Positions 18,612 to 29,200 of a stretch of 37,499 bases of DNA are shown here, piece after piece. The position numbers and the translations under genes are program-made. How positions within the stretch are numbered: the first letter of the stretch is position 1; the number at the start of each line of letters is the position of its first letter. The stretch lies in contig CAJAWH010000092.1 of NCBI GenBank assembly GCA_903945605.1, positions 1 through 37,499 of the forward strand. The letters run 5' to 3'. The notes below the pieces were generated by a model, which saw only the letters and a program-made list of their open reading frames with translations, was not told where the DNA came from and made no database searches. The stretch is from an uncultured Methylococcaceae bacterium. Lineage in GTDB: Bacteria; Pseudomonadota; Gammaproteobacteria; Methylococcales; Methylomonadaceae.

Positions 18612-20873
18612 TCATCCTGCCTGTTGCAGGTGCGCGTCTATGCACTCTTGCGCCAAATCAGCCCCGCCATCATAAAACCTCACCAGCCCGCTTTCTATAT
18701 CGTGCATCGCCCCGACCAGACCAATTTCACCGGCATCAAGCAGCCTTCTTAACAACGGGCTTCTTTGCTGTATTTGCCCGACTATCAGCTGCACATTTTT
18801 ATCAGCCACTTGTTGCACCAGCCAATCATAATCCGCCAACTGTTCAGGCAGGCTTTCCGCTTGTACCTGCACCAACGCCGGTTTGATTTTATCCAGCACC
18901 CCGGTCAGATGGTCTAGCTGCACATTGCCACAAGCCCCTTTGACCGCCCCGCAGTGTGAATGCCCTAACACCACAATGAGCTTAGAACCCGCCACCTGAC
19001 AGGCAAACTCCATGCTGCCTAAAATATCCTCATTGATGACATTGCCCGCCACCCGTGCGCTGAACACGTCACCTAGCCCTTGGTCAAAAATAAGCTCCAC
19101 CGATGTCCTGGAATCGATGCAACTTAGGATGATCGCTATTGGGTATTGGCCTTGCTGGGTGTCGTTCACCTGTTCCAACAAATTACGGTTGTACTCCAAG
19201 TTGTTGACAAAGCGCTGGTTACCTTCTTTTAGCATGACCAAAACCTGTGCCGGGGACAATGCCTGCTGGGCATTGTAAGTGGGCGGTCGGGCGTTGCCGA
19301 CCGGAGCCAATGTGCCGTAGCCGCGCCAATTTTCGATGGTCAGCTGGATGCCTCTTAGCTTGGCATCATCCTGAAAGTCTTCGATAATCTCGTAAACATC
19401 ATAATCGATGTATTTGCAACGGGTAGCATCAATCACCACATCGGCATCAGCGGGGAGCCCCTTAAAAATGTGCTTGATATGGGCCTTGTTCAAAAAAGTC
19501 ACTTGCTCAGTCAAACGCAGGATGGTCTTATTGCCCAACTGCAATGCCTGAAAATAAAATGCACTACGGAAATTTTCCAACAAGATGGAAACTAAAGCCG
19601 CCATCAGCCCTATCGCCAAACCCATCAACATATCGGTAAATACCAAGCCGATCACCGTCATACAAAAAGGGACGAAGTGGTAAGGCCCCGCCTTATACAT
19701 GATGTAATACATTTTCGGATTGGTCAGCTTATAGCCCACCACCAACAATATCGCCGCCAAGGTAGCCAAAGGGATTTTATTGAGCCATTCCGGCACAAAA
19801 GTAATGGCAACCCCTATCAATATGCCATGAACCCAACAAGCCACCCGCGTTTTTGCACCCGAGTGGATGTTGAACGAACTACGGATAACCACTTGGGTCA
19901 ACGGCAGCCCCCCCACCAGTCCGCAAATGACATTGCCCACCCCTTGCGCAACCAGCTCCCGGTCGGTCGGTGTCACGCGTTTATAAGGGTCCAGTTTGTC
20001 AATCGCTTCAACCGACAACAAAGCCTCCAAACTGGCCACCATTGCCAAGGTTAACGCGGACAAATACACCTTAGGATTAGCAAAAGCAGTAAAGTCGGGA
20101 AAATGCAAATGGTTCATCACATCACTTAAGCCTGCCATAACGGGCAGCGAAACCAAATGACCAGACTGTAACGCGCTCTCAGGCCAATAAGCCTGCACCA
20201 ACAAATTGACCACCACACCCATGACCACTGCCAACAACACACCTTGATAGTCACGGAAAAACCCTTGCCGCTTAACAACAGGCCATTCCCATAGCACCAG
20301 CACCACTAAACACAGCGAGGTGATTAAAAGTGCAGTATTGGAGGAATAGGCCAACATGTGTGGCAATTCACTCAGAGAAGAATAATGGTCCGATTGCAAA
20401 AATGACTCATCGCCTTCGTAATCGGCATCATAACCAATAGCGTGGGGAATTTGCTTCAGCACCAAAATAATGCCGATGCCTGACAACATGCCATTGATCA
20501 CTGACGATGGGAAATAATAGGCGACCACACCGGCCTTAAGCATACCCATGATGATTTGCAACACACCGGCCAACATCACCGCCAGCAAAAACGCATCGAA
20601 GCCCAGTTGCTGGATGGCGGCCCAAACAATCACCGCCAAGCCCGCCGCCGCACCGCTGATGCCCAAAGCCGAACCGCTCAAGGCAGCCACCACTATGCCG
20701 CCAACAACCGCAGTGACCAAACCAGCAAACAGCGGTGCGCCGGATGCCAAGGCGATACCCAAAGACAAGGGAATCGCCACCAAAAACACCGCAATTCCGG
20801 CAGGCACATCGTATTTCAGATGGCTTAACAAACTATGTTCGGGGTTATTGAACGGGTTATTTTTTTGGGTCAT
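18612..20873 (-). CDS. SulP-family anion transporter fused to beta-carbonic anhydrase
   Basis: From the ATG at 20873 this is 753 residues; the upstream in-frame start at 20888 is a TTG. Residues 20-430 form the SulP membrane domain, starting LKYDVPAGIAVFLVAIPLSLGIALASGAP. A STAS-like domain follows (about 445-530, with DVVIDATRCKYIDYDVYEII). Residues 555-750 are a beta-class carbonic anhydrase with zinc ligands Cys585, His638 and Cys641 (CIDSR ... HSHC) and the Asp587-Arg589 dyad. Fusion with carbonic anhydrase suggests bicarbonate or CO2-linked transport rather than sulfate; BicA-type SulP proteins carry bicarbonate. The CA would hydrate CO2 or dehydrate bicarbonate at the inner membrane face. 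The gene is convergent with cstA-ybdD. Confidence 0.92.
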   Translation of the reverse strand: MTQKNNPFNNPEHSLLSHLKYDVPAGIAVFLVAIPLSLGIALASGAPLFAGLVTAVVGGIVVAALSGSALGISGAAAGLAVIVWAAIQQLGFDAFLLAVMLAGVLQIIMGMLKAGVVAYYFPSSVINGMLSGIGIILVLKQIPHAIGYDADYEGDESFLQSDHYSSLSELPHMLAYSSNTALLITSLCLVVLVLWEWPVVKRQGFFRDYQGVLLAVVMGVVVNLLVQAYWPESALQSGHLVSLPVMAGLSDVMNHLHFPDFTAFANPKVYLSALTLAMVASLEALLSVEAIDKLDPYKRVTPTDRELVAQGVGNVICGLVGGLPLTQVVIRSSFNIHSGAKTRVACWVHGILIGVAITFVPEWLNKIPLATLAAILLVVGYKLTNPKMYYIMYKAGPYHFVPFCMTVIGLVFTDMLMGLAIGLMAALVSILLENFRSAFYFQALQLGNKTILRLTEQVTFLNKAHIKHIFKGLPADADVVIDATRCKYIDYDVYEIIEDFQDDAKLRGIQLTIENWRGYGTLAPVGNARPPTYNAQQALSPAQVLVMLKEGNQRFVNNLEYNRNLLEQVNDTQQGQYPIAIILSCIDSRTSVELIFDQGLGDVFSARVAGNVINEDILGSMEFACQVAGSKLIVVLGHSHCGAVKGACGNVQLDHLTGVLDKIKPALVQVQAESLPEQLADYDWLVQQVADKNVQLIVGQIQQRSPLLRRLLDAGEIGLVGAMHDIESGLVRFYDGGADLAQECIDAHLQQAG

Positions 20874-21269
20874 TAAACTAGATTCCAAGAAACGGGGGCT
20901 ACGCCAATATACGCTGCGGCAAACACAGCAGGGTCATCTTAATATACCATCACCGCCGCCGCATTAGGCAGGACCATTGACGCGATTTTTGCAAAACTAT
21001 CCGTGCAATATTAATAGACAGTAGCAAAGGATTTGGTAGAATCAAACAACGCTTGTATAAAGCCCCGTGTAAATCCACGCACAGTGGCTATTAAACGCTG
21101 CCTATCCAATAACCCTAACCACGAGGAAACGTACCTTCAAAAAACAACTGCGACATTGGCCCGGATTTTAAACTTTTTTAATTTGGATTGTATTAATGCG
21201 CCATTTTTGCCCCGCTGCCTAGCAGGGTAGTTGGCAGACTCTCACAAGCCATTGTTTACGGATGACACT
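20874..21269. other. Divergent promoter region between SulP-CA and DUF1704 genes
   Basis: These 396 bases hold no convincing gene. Both flanking genes read away from here, so at least two promoters are expected, but I cannot place boxes with confidence. A short hairpin (CCCGCTG...CAGGG) lies near 21208-21225. A run rich in T and A lies at 21165-21200. Confidence 0.5.
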
Positions 21270-22562
21270 ATGAACACCAAAATCGCCAAGCCCTCAACTT
21301 ACTTAAACGAAGTCAAATCCCTGTCAGACAGGATAGTTAAAGCCCAACAACCCATCCGTATCCTTGATTCCATCAAATGGGATGATTCCATCAAGCAAAC
21401 TTTTCTGGCACACAAATGTAAAAAATTGCCTGACATCAGTGCCGATTATTATCTGCAATGCCCATTAGGCTTTGACCCTGCCGATAAAAAGCAAGAATTC
21501 CACCAGATTGAGCGGGATCTGGTGCGTAAACTGGGACAGCTTAATCCGCTCAGCGTGATCATGCGGCGTATTTGCCGCGAATATCAAGATGTGGTGGATA
21601 TGCTGGTGGCCCGTGGCACGCCAGAATTTGCCAATATCTCCCAAGAGCTGTATGGCTCCTCCCAGGACGTGTTCCATGTCGGTGACCCTGACATTGCCGA
21701 ACTGGGCAGCATGATGGAAAGCACCCTCTCGCAATTGGTGCAGTTGGATTGTCTGAGCGAAGAAGCCAAAACTATTTGTGCCACCGATGCCGTGGCCATT
21801 CTTAACGAACGGATACAAGGGGTGTTTCCTGGCGGTGGCCTTAGGGCGATGATCAGCGACGGTATTGTCTCCGATGCCGCTGCGGGCACCGATTATGTCA
21901 AGCTGCGGGCAGATGCCCAATTCAATATGCGCGACTTGCGTGTACTTGAAGTACATGAAGTCTGGGTACATCTGGGTACAACACTGAATGGCATGGCGCA
22001 ACCGTATTGCACCTTCCTTAGCAAAGGCCCGCCATCCTCCACCGTCACCCAAGAAGGCTTGGCGGTATTGATGGAAATCCTGACCTTCAGCTCCACCCCC
22101 AACCGGTTGATGCGCCTGATCAATCGGGTGCGTGCCATTACCCTGGCTGAACAAGGTGCCGATTTTATGGATATTTTCGCCTTTTTTAGGGCAAAAGGTT
22201 TGGATGAAGAAGAAAGCTACACCTTAAGCAGCCGGGTGTTCCGTGGCAGCAGTTCCAGCGGCATGCCGTTCACTAAGGACCTGACTTATATCAAAGGCTT
22301 TGTGTTGACCTACAACTTTATGCGCTTGGCGGTGCACAAAGGCAAGCCTGACCGCATCCCCTTATTGTTCTGCGGCAAGACCATGATTGAAGACATGAAG
22401 GTATTGGTGGATTTAGTCGAAGAAGGCACTGTGCAATGGCCGCAATTCCTGCCGCCACAATTCTCAGATATGATGGGACTGTCGGCATTCATGAGCTTTA
22501 GCCGGTTTATGACGTCATTGAATTTTCGCCAACTTGAGCAAGATTACGCCAATATTTTGTAA
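21270..22562 (+). CDS. DUF1704 / QEGLA-motif metallopeptidase-like protein
   Basis: A 430-residue protein from the ATG at 21270 (the frame extends 13 codons upstream, but MNTKIAKPSTYL follows a GGA). It has the family's defining motifs: HEVWVH at about residues 239-244, an HExxxH zinc site, and QEGLAV about 35 residues later, whose glutamate should be the third ligand. This family was annotated as 'flavohemoglobin expression-modulating QEGLA motif protein'. It is related to the eukaryotic tubulin tyrosine carboxypeptidases (MATCAP). The bacterial substrate is unknown. No hemoglobin gene is nearby. No signal peptide or membrane span is visible, so it is probably cytosolic. Confidence 0.85.
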   Translation: MNTKIAKPSTYLNEVKSLSDRIVKAQQPIRILDSIKWDDSIKQTFLAHKCKKLPDISADYYLQCPLGFDPADKKQEFHQIERDLVRKLGQLNPLSVIMRRICREYQDVVDMLVARGTPEFANISQELYGSSQDVFHVGDPDIAELGSMMESTLSQLVQLDCLSEEAKTICATDAVAILNERIQGVFPGGGLRAMISDGIVSDAAAGTDYVKLRADAQFNMRDLRVLEVHEVWVHLGTTLNGMAQPYCTFLSKGPPSSTVTQEGLAVLMEILTFSSTPNRLMRLINRVRAITLAEQGADFMDIFAFFRAKGLDEEESYTLSSRVFRGSSSSGMPFTKDLTYIKGFVLTYNFMRLAVHKGKPDRIPLLFCGKTMIEDMKVLVDLVEEGTVQWPQFLPPQFSDMMGLSAFMSFSRFMTSLNFRQLEQDYANIL

Positions 22563-22593
22563 TCTAGCGATCATCTTAAAATAATCATACCTA

Positions 22594-22620
22594 GGTGGAT
22601 TGCCTAACGGCGAATCCACC
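22594..22620. terminator. Hairpin downstream of the DUF1704 gene
   Basis: GGTGGATT (22594-22601) pairs perfectly with AATCCACC (22613-22620), with GCC/GGC pairing inside the loop. It begins 32 bases after the stop. It lacks a T-run, so it may be a Rho-independent terminator of weak type or an mRNA-stabilising hairpin. Confidence 0.5.
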
Positions 22621-22637
22621 CATTTAGGCTGCCCTGC

Positions 22638-23139
22638 TTAATGATCTTTAAAGACTTCTTCCAAGGTAGTGGCATCCAAGGTGTTTTCTATCCAAGTTTC
22701 CAACTGCTCAGGCACAGCCTGTTCAATGCGCAGCAGCACGTCCGTCCGGCGGTATGGATTTAAAACGACGTGTCAACAAGCGCTTCAGCACCAAGCTTTC
22801 GCCTTGCCTTATGCCTTGCTGAAGACCCTGCTGCAAGCCCAGTTGCAGACCCTCTTCTTTCCAGCTAGTGGTCAGTTCCATAATTTTCTCCTGTCCATTA
22901 AGGGATATTTCAGTTTTGAACCAGCGTTCAAAGCGCTGTGCTTCGTCGCGCTCCAAGCGTAAATAAGTGTCGATAAACCCTGAAATGAAACGGCTACGCG
23001 CTGGGTCCAATTTTAAGGTAATCAGCAAACGCAGGCATTCGGCCTTTACTCTGACGCGGTCAGCAGGGGCAATTGCCATTTTCGCCATCAGGGCACTGGC
23101 AACCGGATTATCGCTGTGCAGATAGTCCCGCCAGTCCAT
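22638..23139 (-). pseudogene. Remnant of an Rpn/DUF4351-type nuclease-transposase gene
   Basis: The visible frame (138 residues from 23139) has the C-terminal features of Rpn-like PD-(D/E)XK proteins: DNPVASALMAKM, RVKAECLRLLITLKLDPARSRFISGF, then ELTTSWKEEG and a Gln/Gly-rich helix. The N-terminal nuclease domain is missing. Coding similarity seems to continue a few codons upstream of the ATG (FRTIQLNCMDW) before stops appear. At the other end the frame breaks after KSIPPDG. Shifting frame there restores LLRIEQAVPEQLETWIENTLD and VFKDH with a TAA at 22638-22640. The break coincides with a tandem GTCC duplication at 22740-22747. The gene is thus truncated and frameshifted. Confidence 0.72.
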
Positions 23140-23220
23140 GCAATTTAACTGTATAGTGCGGAATCGATTCGGGATGCAAATAAAATGACCAAGTGGCTAT
23201 CAATCGTTGCGCATTAAAAC

Positions 23221-26200
23221 CTACAGCACATGCACCACGGTATTGCCAATTCCCAACAACTGCAACTGGCTTTCGGTATCATGGGTAAAAAACAATTGTT
23301 CCGCCACGCTGCCGTTGACTACAATATCAAGCTCCGTGCCAGTTGCCTGATACGCCTTTTCATTAATCACCGCACCAACCAATTTGACCTGCGACAAGTT
23401 CAAATCGGTGATAGGGCTATTCACCGTTAGGGTTGCCGCCAATGAGGTCGGCATAATTTCAATTAGCCCCGTATGCACTCCACTTAAATCCAACTTGCCG
23501 ATATTGGCCGCCGTATCCTTCACCGATAGCAAATAAGGCGATTGGATAGCGTTCAGCACCACCAAGCCACTACTGATCTGGGCAGCGGACAGCGTTAATG
23601 TTGGCGTAGTTGTGTCGGTCAGGGTAATGGCGGACAACTTGCTGGCATTACCGACTAAACTATTAAAATTAACATTAATATGTGCCGCAGTATCGGCCAC
23701 AGCGATGGACACAATATGGCTATTGGTGACATCGTTAGCCACATGCGCAGCCGATTCGCCGCTGATGCTTAACGTGTAAGGCGTGCCGATCTTGCCCAGT
23801 ACGGCACTATCGGCTGTCAATTGTGCCGCTGTAATGGCAAGCTGGGCAGTGCCATTGTCGGTCAAGAAGATGCTGGCAAGCTTGCCGCCCATGACTTGCA
23901 AACTGCCCAGATTGGCGGCAATATTAGCCGCACTGTCTGCCACGGCAATCGACGTGACATGGCTGTTTTTTAAGTCCCCAGCCACCTGCGCCACGGCTTC
24001 CCCGCTGATGGCCAGCACATAGGGCGTGGTAATCTTGCCGAACACCGCTGCATCTTGGGCAAATTGCGCCGCCGTCACAGCAAGATTGGCGGTGCCCGAG
24101 GCGGTCAATGCGACACTGCCCAATAAGGCGGCATGAGCTGCCAGTGCTTTGTCCAGATTGACCATAAAATTGGCAACCGTATCCACCACCTTGATCGAAG
24201 CCACATGGCTATTTTTACTGTCCACCAATACATTCGCCGCCGTTTCACCGGTGATTGCCAAGGCATAAGGCGTGCTAATCTTGCCCAACACAGCCGCATC
24301 ATTAATAAATTGGGCGGCACTTACGGTCAGGGTTTGAACGCCCGTTCCCGTCAGGGCAATACTATTCAGCAAAGTGGCATTGGCTGACAGCACAGTATCC
24401 AAATTGGCCTGCACATGCGCCACCGTATCCACAACGCCGATCGCAGCCATACGGCTAATTTTGCTGTCAGCCGCCACATTGGACACCAATTCCCCGCCAA
24501 TAGCGAGTGTATAAGGCGTACTGATTTTGCCCAACAACGCCGTATCAGCCCTCATTTGTGCCGCCGTCAAGGCAACATTGGCCGTACCTGTATCGGTAAA
24601 GGCAATACCGACAATTTTGCTGACATTAACCAGCAACAGGTTAGTGGTTAACGCAGCCACAAAATTAGCTGCACTGTCCAAAAAATTAACACCAATAATG
24701 CGACTATTAGCCAAATCTTGAGCAAAATTAGCGAACACCTCATTGCCCAAGCTTAAGCGATAAGCATCGGTCGCTAAAATCTTCCCCAACGCTTGGCTAT
24801 CAGCAAGATACTGTGCTGCCGTAATGGCAAGCACCGGTTTGCCACCATCGGTCAGATGAATGCTGCCCAATTGGCTACCGGCGGCCTGTGCCAGATCCAA
24901 TACGCTTGCGACATTGGCAGCAGTGTCCGCCAATTGCAACGGCGTGATCACATGGTTATTGGCAAGTGCCGCTGCCAAAGCATTGGCAGTCACCGACGCC
25001 AGCGACACCTGGTAAGGGCTAGTGATCTTAGCCAACACCGCTGCATCATTCAGCAATTGCGCCGAACTCAAGTTCAGTGTCGTGACAAAACCGGGACCGC
25101 CAAAACTAAGTAAAGCAATACTGCTGATATTACTAATATTTGCCGCCAAGGTGGAGTCCAATGCCGCCAATACATTGGTGCTACTGTCCATCACAGCCAC
25201 GCTGGTGACATGGCTATTGCCCAGCACAGCGGGCAGATTAGTAAGCCTGATGTTATTGACCGACAAATTATAATTGCCTGAAATCAGTGCCAATGCGTTG
25301 GCATCATCGGTTAACTGGCTGGCGTAAATCGCCAGTGTCGGCGTACCGCCATCGGTCAAGCCAATACCGGCAATATTGGCGGCATTGGCCTGTAGGGTAT
25401 CCAACTGCGCAGCAACGTTAGCGGCGCTATCAGACACCTGCACAGGTAACAATTGTGGCCCAGGTAGGCCAAACCCTGCATTAGTGGCAGCCAACACACC
25501 GATCAAATTGTCCGTATTGACACCACTGACCGACAGATTGTAGCTACCGGCAATCAGGTTGAGCGCATCGACATCGCCGACCAATTGATTGGCACTAATA
25601 GCCAGTGTCGACGTGCCGCTATCGGTCAAGGTGATGCTGCTGATACTAGCGGCATTGGCTTGCAGCATATCTAATGACATGGCAACATTAACAGCACTAT
25701 CGGACACCACCACTGACAACACATCAGGATTAGCCAATACACTCGCTAAATTGCCTGTGTTGACCCCGCTTACCGTCAAATTGTAGCTGCCAGCAATCAG
25801 GTTGAACACGCCCGCATCGGCTTCCATTTGCGTGGCACTGATTGCCAGCGTTGGCGTGCCGCCATCTGTCAAGCTAATACCGCTAATATTGGCAGCGTTA
25901 GCTTGCAACACATCCAACTTAGCGGCAACATTGGCGGCACTGTCGGACACCGTCACCGGCAACACATGGGAATTCGCCAACACAGTTAATAAATTGGATG
26001 CAGTAACGCCGGTAACTGATAAGTTGTAACTGCCCGCAATCAACCCCAACACACCGGCATCATTACCCAATTGTGTGGCACTCACAGACAAAGTGGGCAC
26101 TCCGCCGTCAGTCAAGGTGATGCTGCTAATGCTGGCAGCATTGGCCTGCAACATATCCAACTGCGCGGCAATATTGGCAGCACTATCGGACACCACCACC

Positions 26201-29200
26201 GGCAACACATCGGGATTAGCCAACACGCCCAATAAATTAGCGGCATTGACACCACTGACCGACACATTGTACGCACCAGTAATCAGGTTGAGCGCTCCGC
26301 CATCAGCCAACAATTGCGTGGCACTGACAAACAAGGTGGGCGTGCCGCCATCAGTCAAGCTAATACCGCTGATACTGGTGGCATTAGCTTGCAGCACATC
26401 CAGCAGCGCGGCAACATGGGCGGCACTATCGGACACCGCCACCGGCAATACATGGGGATTAGCCACTACACTGGCTAAATTAGCCATATTGACCCCACTG
26501 ACCGACACAGTGTAATTACCGGAAATTTTGGACAAGGCACTGGCATCGGTCAGCAGTTGCCCGGCCGTAATCGCCAAGGTTGGCGTACCACTATCGGTCA
26601 AAGCAATACCGGTGATTTTGGCGGCGTTGGCCTGAAGCATATCAAGCAGGGAGGCAACATTGCTGGCGGTATCGGCTATCGCCACCGATACCACATGCCG
26701 CGCAGCCAACAAACTGGTTACATTGGCTACCAACACCCCACTAATGGCAATGTTATAGCTGCCGGAAACTAGCTTTAAAACACCACTATCACCAGCCCAT
26801 TGTGTGCTGGAGATCGCCAATATAGGTGTACCGGTGTCCGTTAGGGTAATAGCGGTGATTTTACCCACCATTGCTTGTAAATTGTCAATTTGCGCGCTAA
26901 TGGTTTGGGTGCTATCAGCCACACTCAAGCTGGTCAAATGGCTGTTGCCCGCTAAAGTCACCGCCACGCCAGCTGATGCCCCCGCCACTATCAGGCTGTA
27001 ATTGCCAGTGATCAGGTTCAGCACCGCCAAGTCCGTTTGGGCTTGGCTACCTGTCAGCAAGTTAACCCGTCCGCTCACCGTATCCGTCAGGCCAATAGCG
27101 GTGATTTTTCCAACATTGACCACCAGCGTACCCAGCGCAGCAAAAACATGCGCGGCAGTATCGCTAAGTGCAACACTGGTCACCGTCCCTTTGCCTAAAG
27201 TCCAAGCCAATGTGCCGCTCATAGTGGCTACACTGACACCACTGACCGCCAAACTAAAAACCCCTGACAGTTTAGCTAAGATGCTGGCATTGCTGGTCAA
27301 CTGGGCGGCGGTCACCGGTACGGGATTGCCGTCGCTGACATTGATGCTGGTGATTTTACTGATATTGGCCTGCAACGTGTTTAAATTAGCCCCCAAATTG
27401 GCTGCCGTATCCGCCACACTGATAAGATTTGCCTTGATATTATTGCCTAGCGAAACTGCCAAGGTGCTAACCACATTCGCTGCGGCTACCCCACTGACAG
27501 TGAAGGTGTACCGGCTAAAAATGACGTTCAGGACAGTTTTGTCGTTAGCCAATTGCGCTGCGCTGAGGGATAAATTGGGGGTTGTTTGGTCTGACAAGAA
27601 AATCTTGACAAGCTGTGTGGCAATAGCCTGCAAGCCATCAAGATTGGCCGAGATATTGGCTGCTTTGTCGGTAACGTTGCCGAAGGTTTCCGCAATGCCA
27701 TAAACACTGGTCATTTTCGGAGCCAACGCCAGCACATCCGCCACACTGATTGCAAAAGGGAACGGCCTAATGCCCGACGTGTCTTGCAACGACAGCAGCT
27801 GGCCACCCATTGCCGCCATGGCATCCAAATTAATATTTGCACCGTTGTCCACTACCCGTACAGGAACGGTCAACCCTTCACCGACCAACACCACCGCATC
27901 AGCGGCATCCACCACAACAGAATGACCATCGGTACCATCAATATCAATCTGTATGCCATCGGGCAAGACCAGGTAATTAAACGCTGTCCCCAAGGATAAT
28001 AAAGCCGGCCAGTTGGTGTTGATGTTGGCTACGCTATCGCTGACAGTCAAGTTCAGCCTGGCACCCAACGAAGCCAATCCGGTCAAATTGGCAACAACAT
28101 CTGCAACGCTACTGGTGACATTGATGCTCTTATCAAGGGTGATTTGTTTACCCAAGGCCAGCAACTGTGGCGCCGCTGCGGCAACATGGGCCGCTGTATC
28201 GGTGATATTGCTGAAGGTATCGCTGTTATAACCCAATGCATCGGTCATCTTGGAGGCCAAAGCCAGCACATCCGCCACACTAATGGCATAAGGGAACGGG
28301 TTAAGACCTGATGTGTCCTGAACCGACAGCAGTTGTCCGCCTATTGCCGCCAACGCGTCCAAGTTTAAATGGTTGCCAGCATCGACCACATGGAGTGGCA
28401 ACGTGAGCCTCTCTTTGACCAATAATAGGGCGGTGTTGCTACTGACTGTCACCCCTGTGCTGTTAGCGGACAACACAGGCAGCAAAGTGCCATCGGGCAA
28501 ACTAAAGCCTTTGAGCGCGTTGGCCAATGACAACAGCTTGGCTTGGTTGAGGTTAATATTGGCCACCGAATCGGCAACCGTCACCGACAACGCCGCACCT
28601 AGCGTTGCCAAAACCGCCGCTTTGCTGGCAATATTGCCCGCGCTATCTGTGACCGTCACCTGCAGATCACCACCTAATTGCGCCAATGCGGTGGTATTAG
28701 CGGCTATGTGTGCCGCTGTGTCGGCAAGCTGAATAGCACCGGAAGCAATTTGCGCACCCAGCCCGACCAGTTTGCCCACGTTGGCAATAATGTTCGCCAA
28801 GCTGTCAGTGACTTTGCTGAAAGTCTCTGCATTACCGGCACTATTGGTCATTTTTGGTGCTAATGCCAGCACGTCTGCCACACTGACGGCCCAAGAAAAA
28901 TTACTGGCGCCGGAATTGTCTTGCACCGACACCAACTGCCGACCGAGGCTTGCCAGCGCACCGGGGTTCATATTGCCGCCGTTGTCGACCACCTTAATAG
29001 GTGCAGTCAATTTTTCATGGGCAAACACCAAGGCATCGGCGCTATCCAGTGTCACCGACTGCCCATCAGTGTATTGTACATAAACCGTATTGCCGCTAGG
29101 TAAAATGAAGGTGTTCGGGATAATGCCCTGCGCCACCAAATGCGCCAAATTGGCATTGATATTGGCAGCGGTGTCACTGACCACCACCGATAAATCAGTA

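Noticed and set aside
23455-27680. Possible CRISPR array or satellite DNA
   Set aside because: The repeat is 243 bp, in frame and protein-coding. There are no short identical repeats with unique spacers and no cas genes.
27002-27703. 233-codon plus-strand frame, and many others like it, opposite the giant gene
   Set aside because: They are antisense shadows of the repetitive gene, which is biased in composition. They repeat with its period and lack ribosome-binding sites and family motifs.
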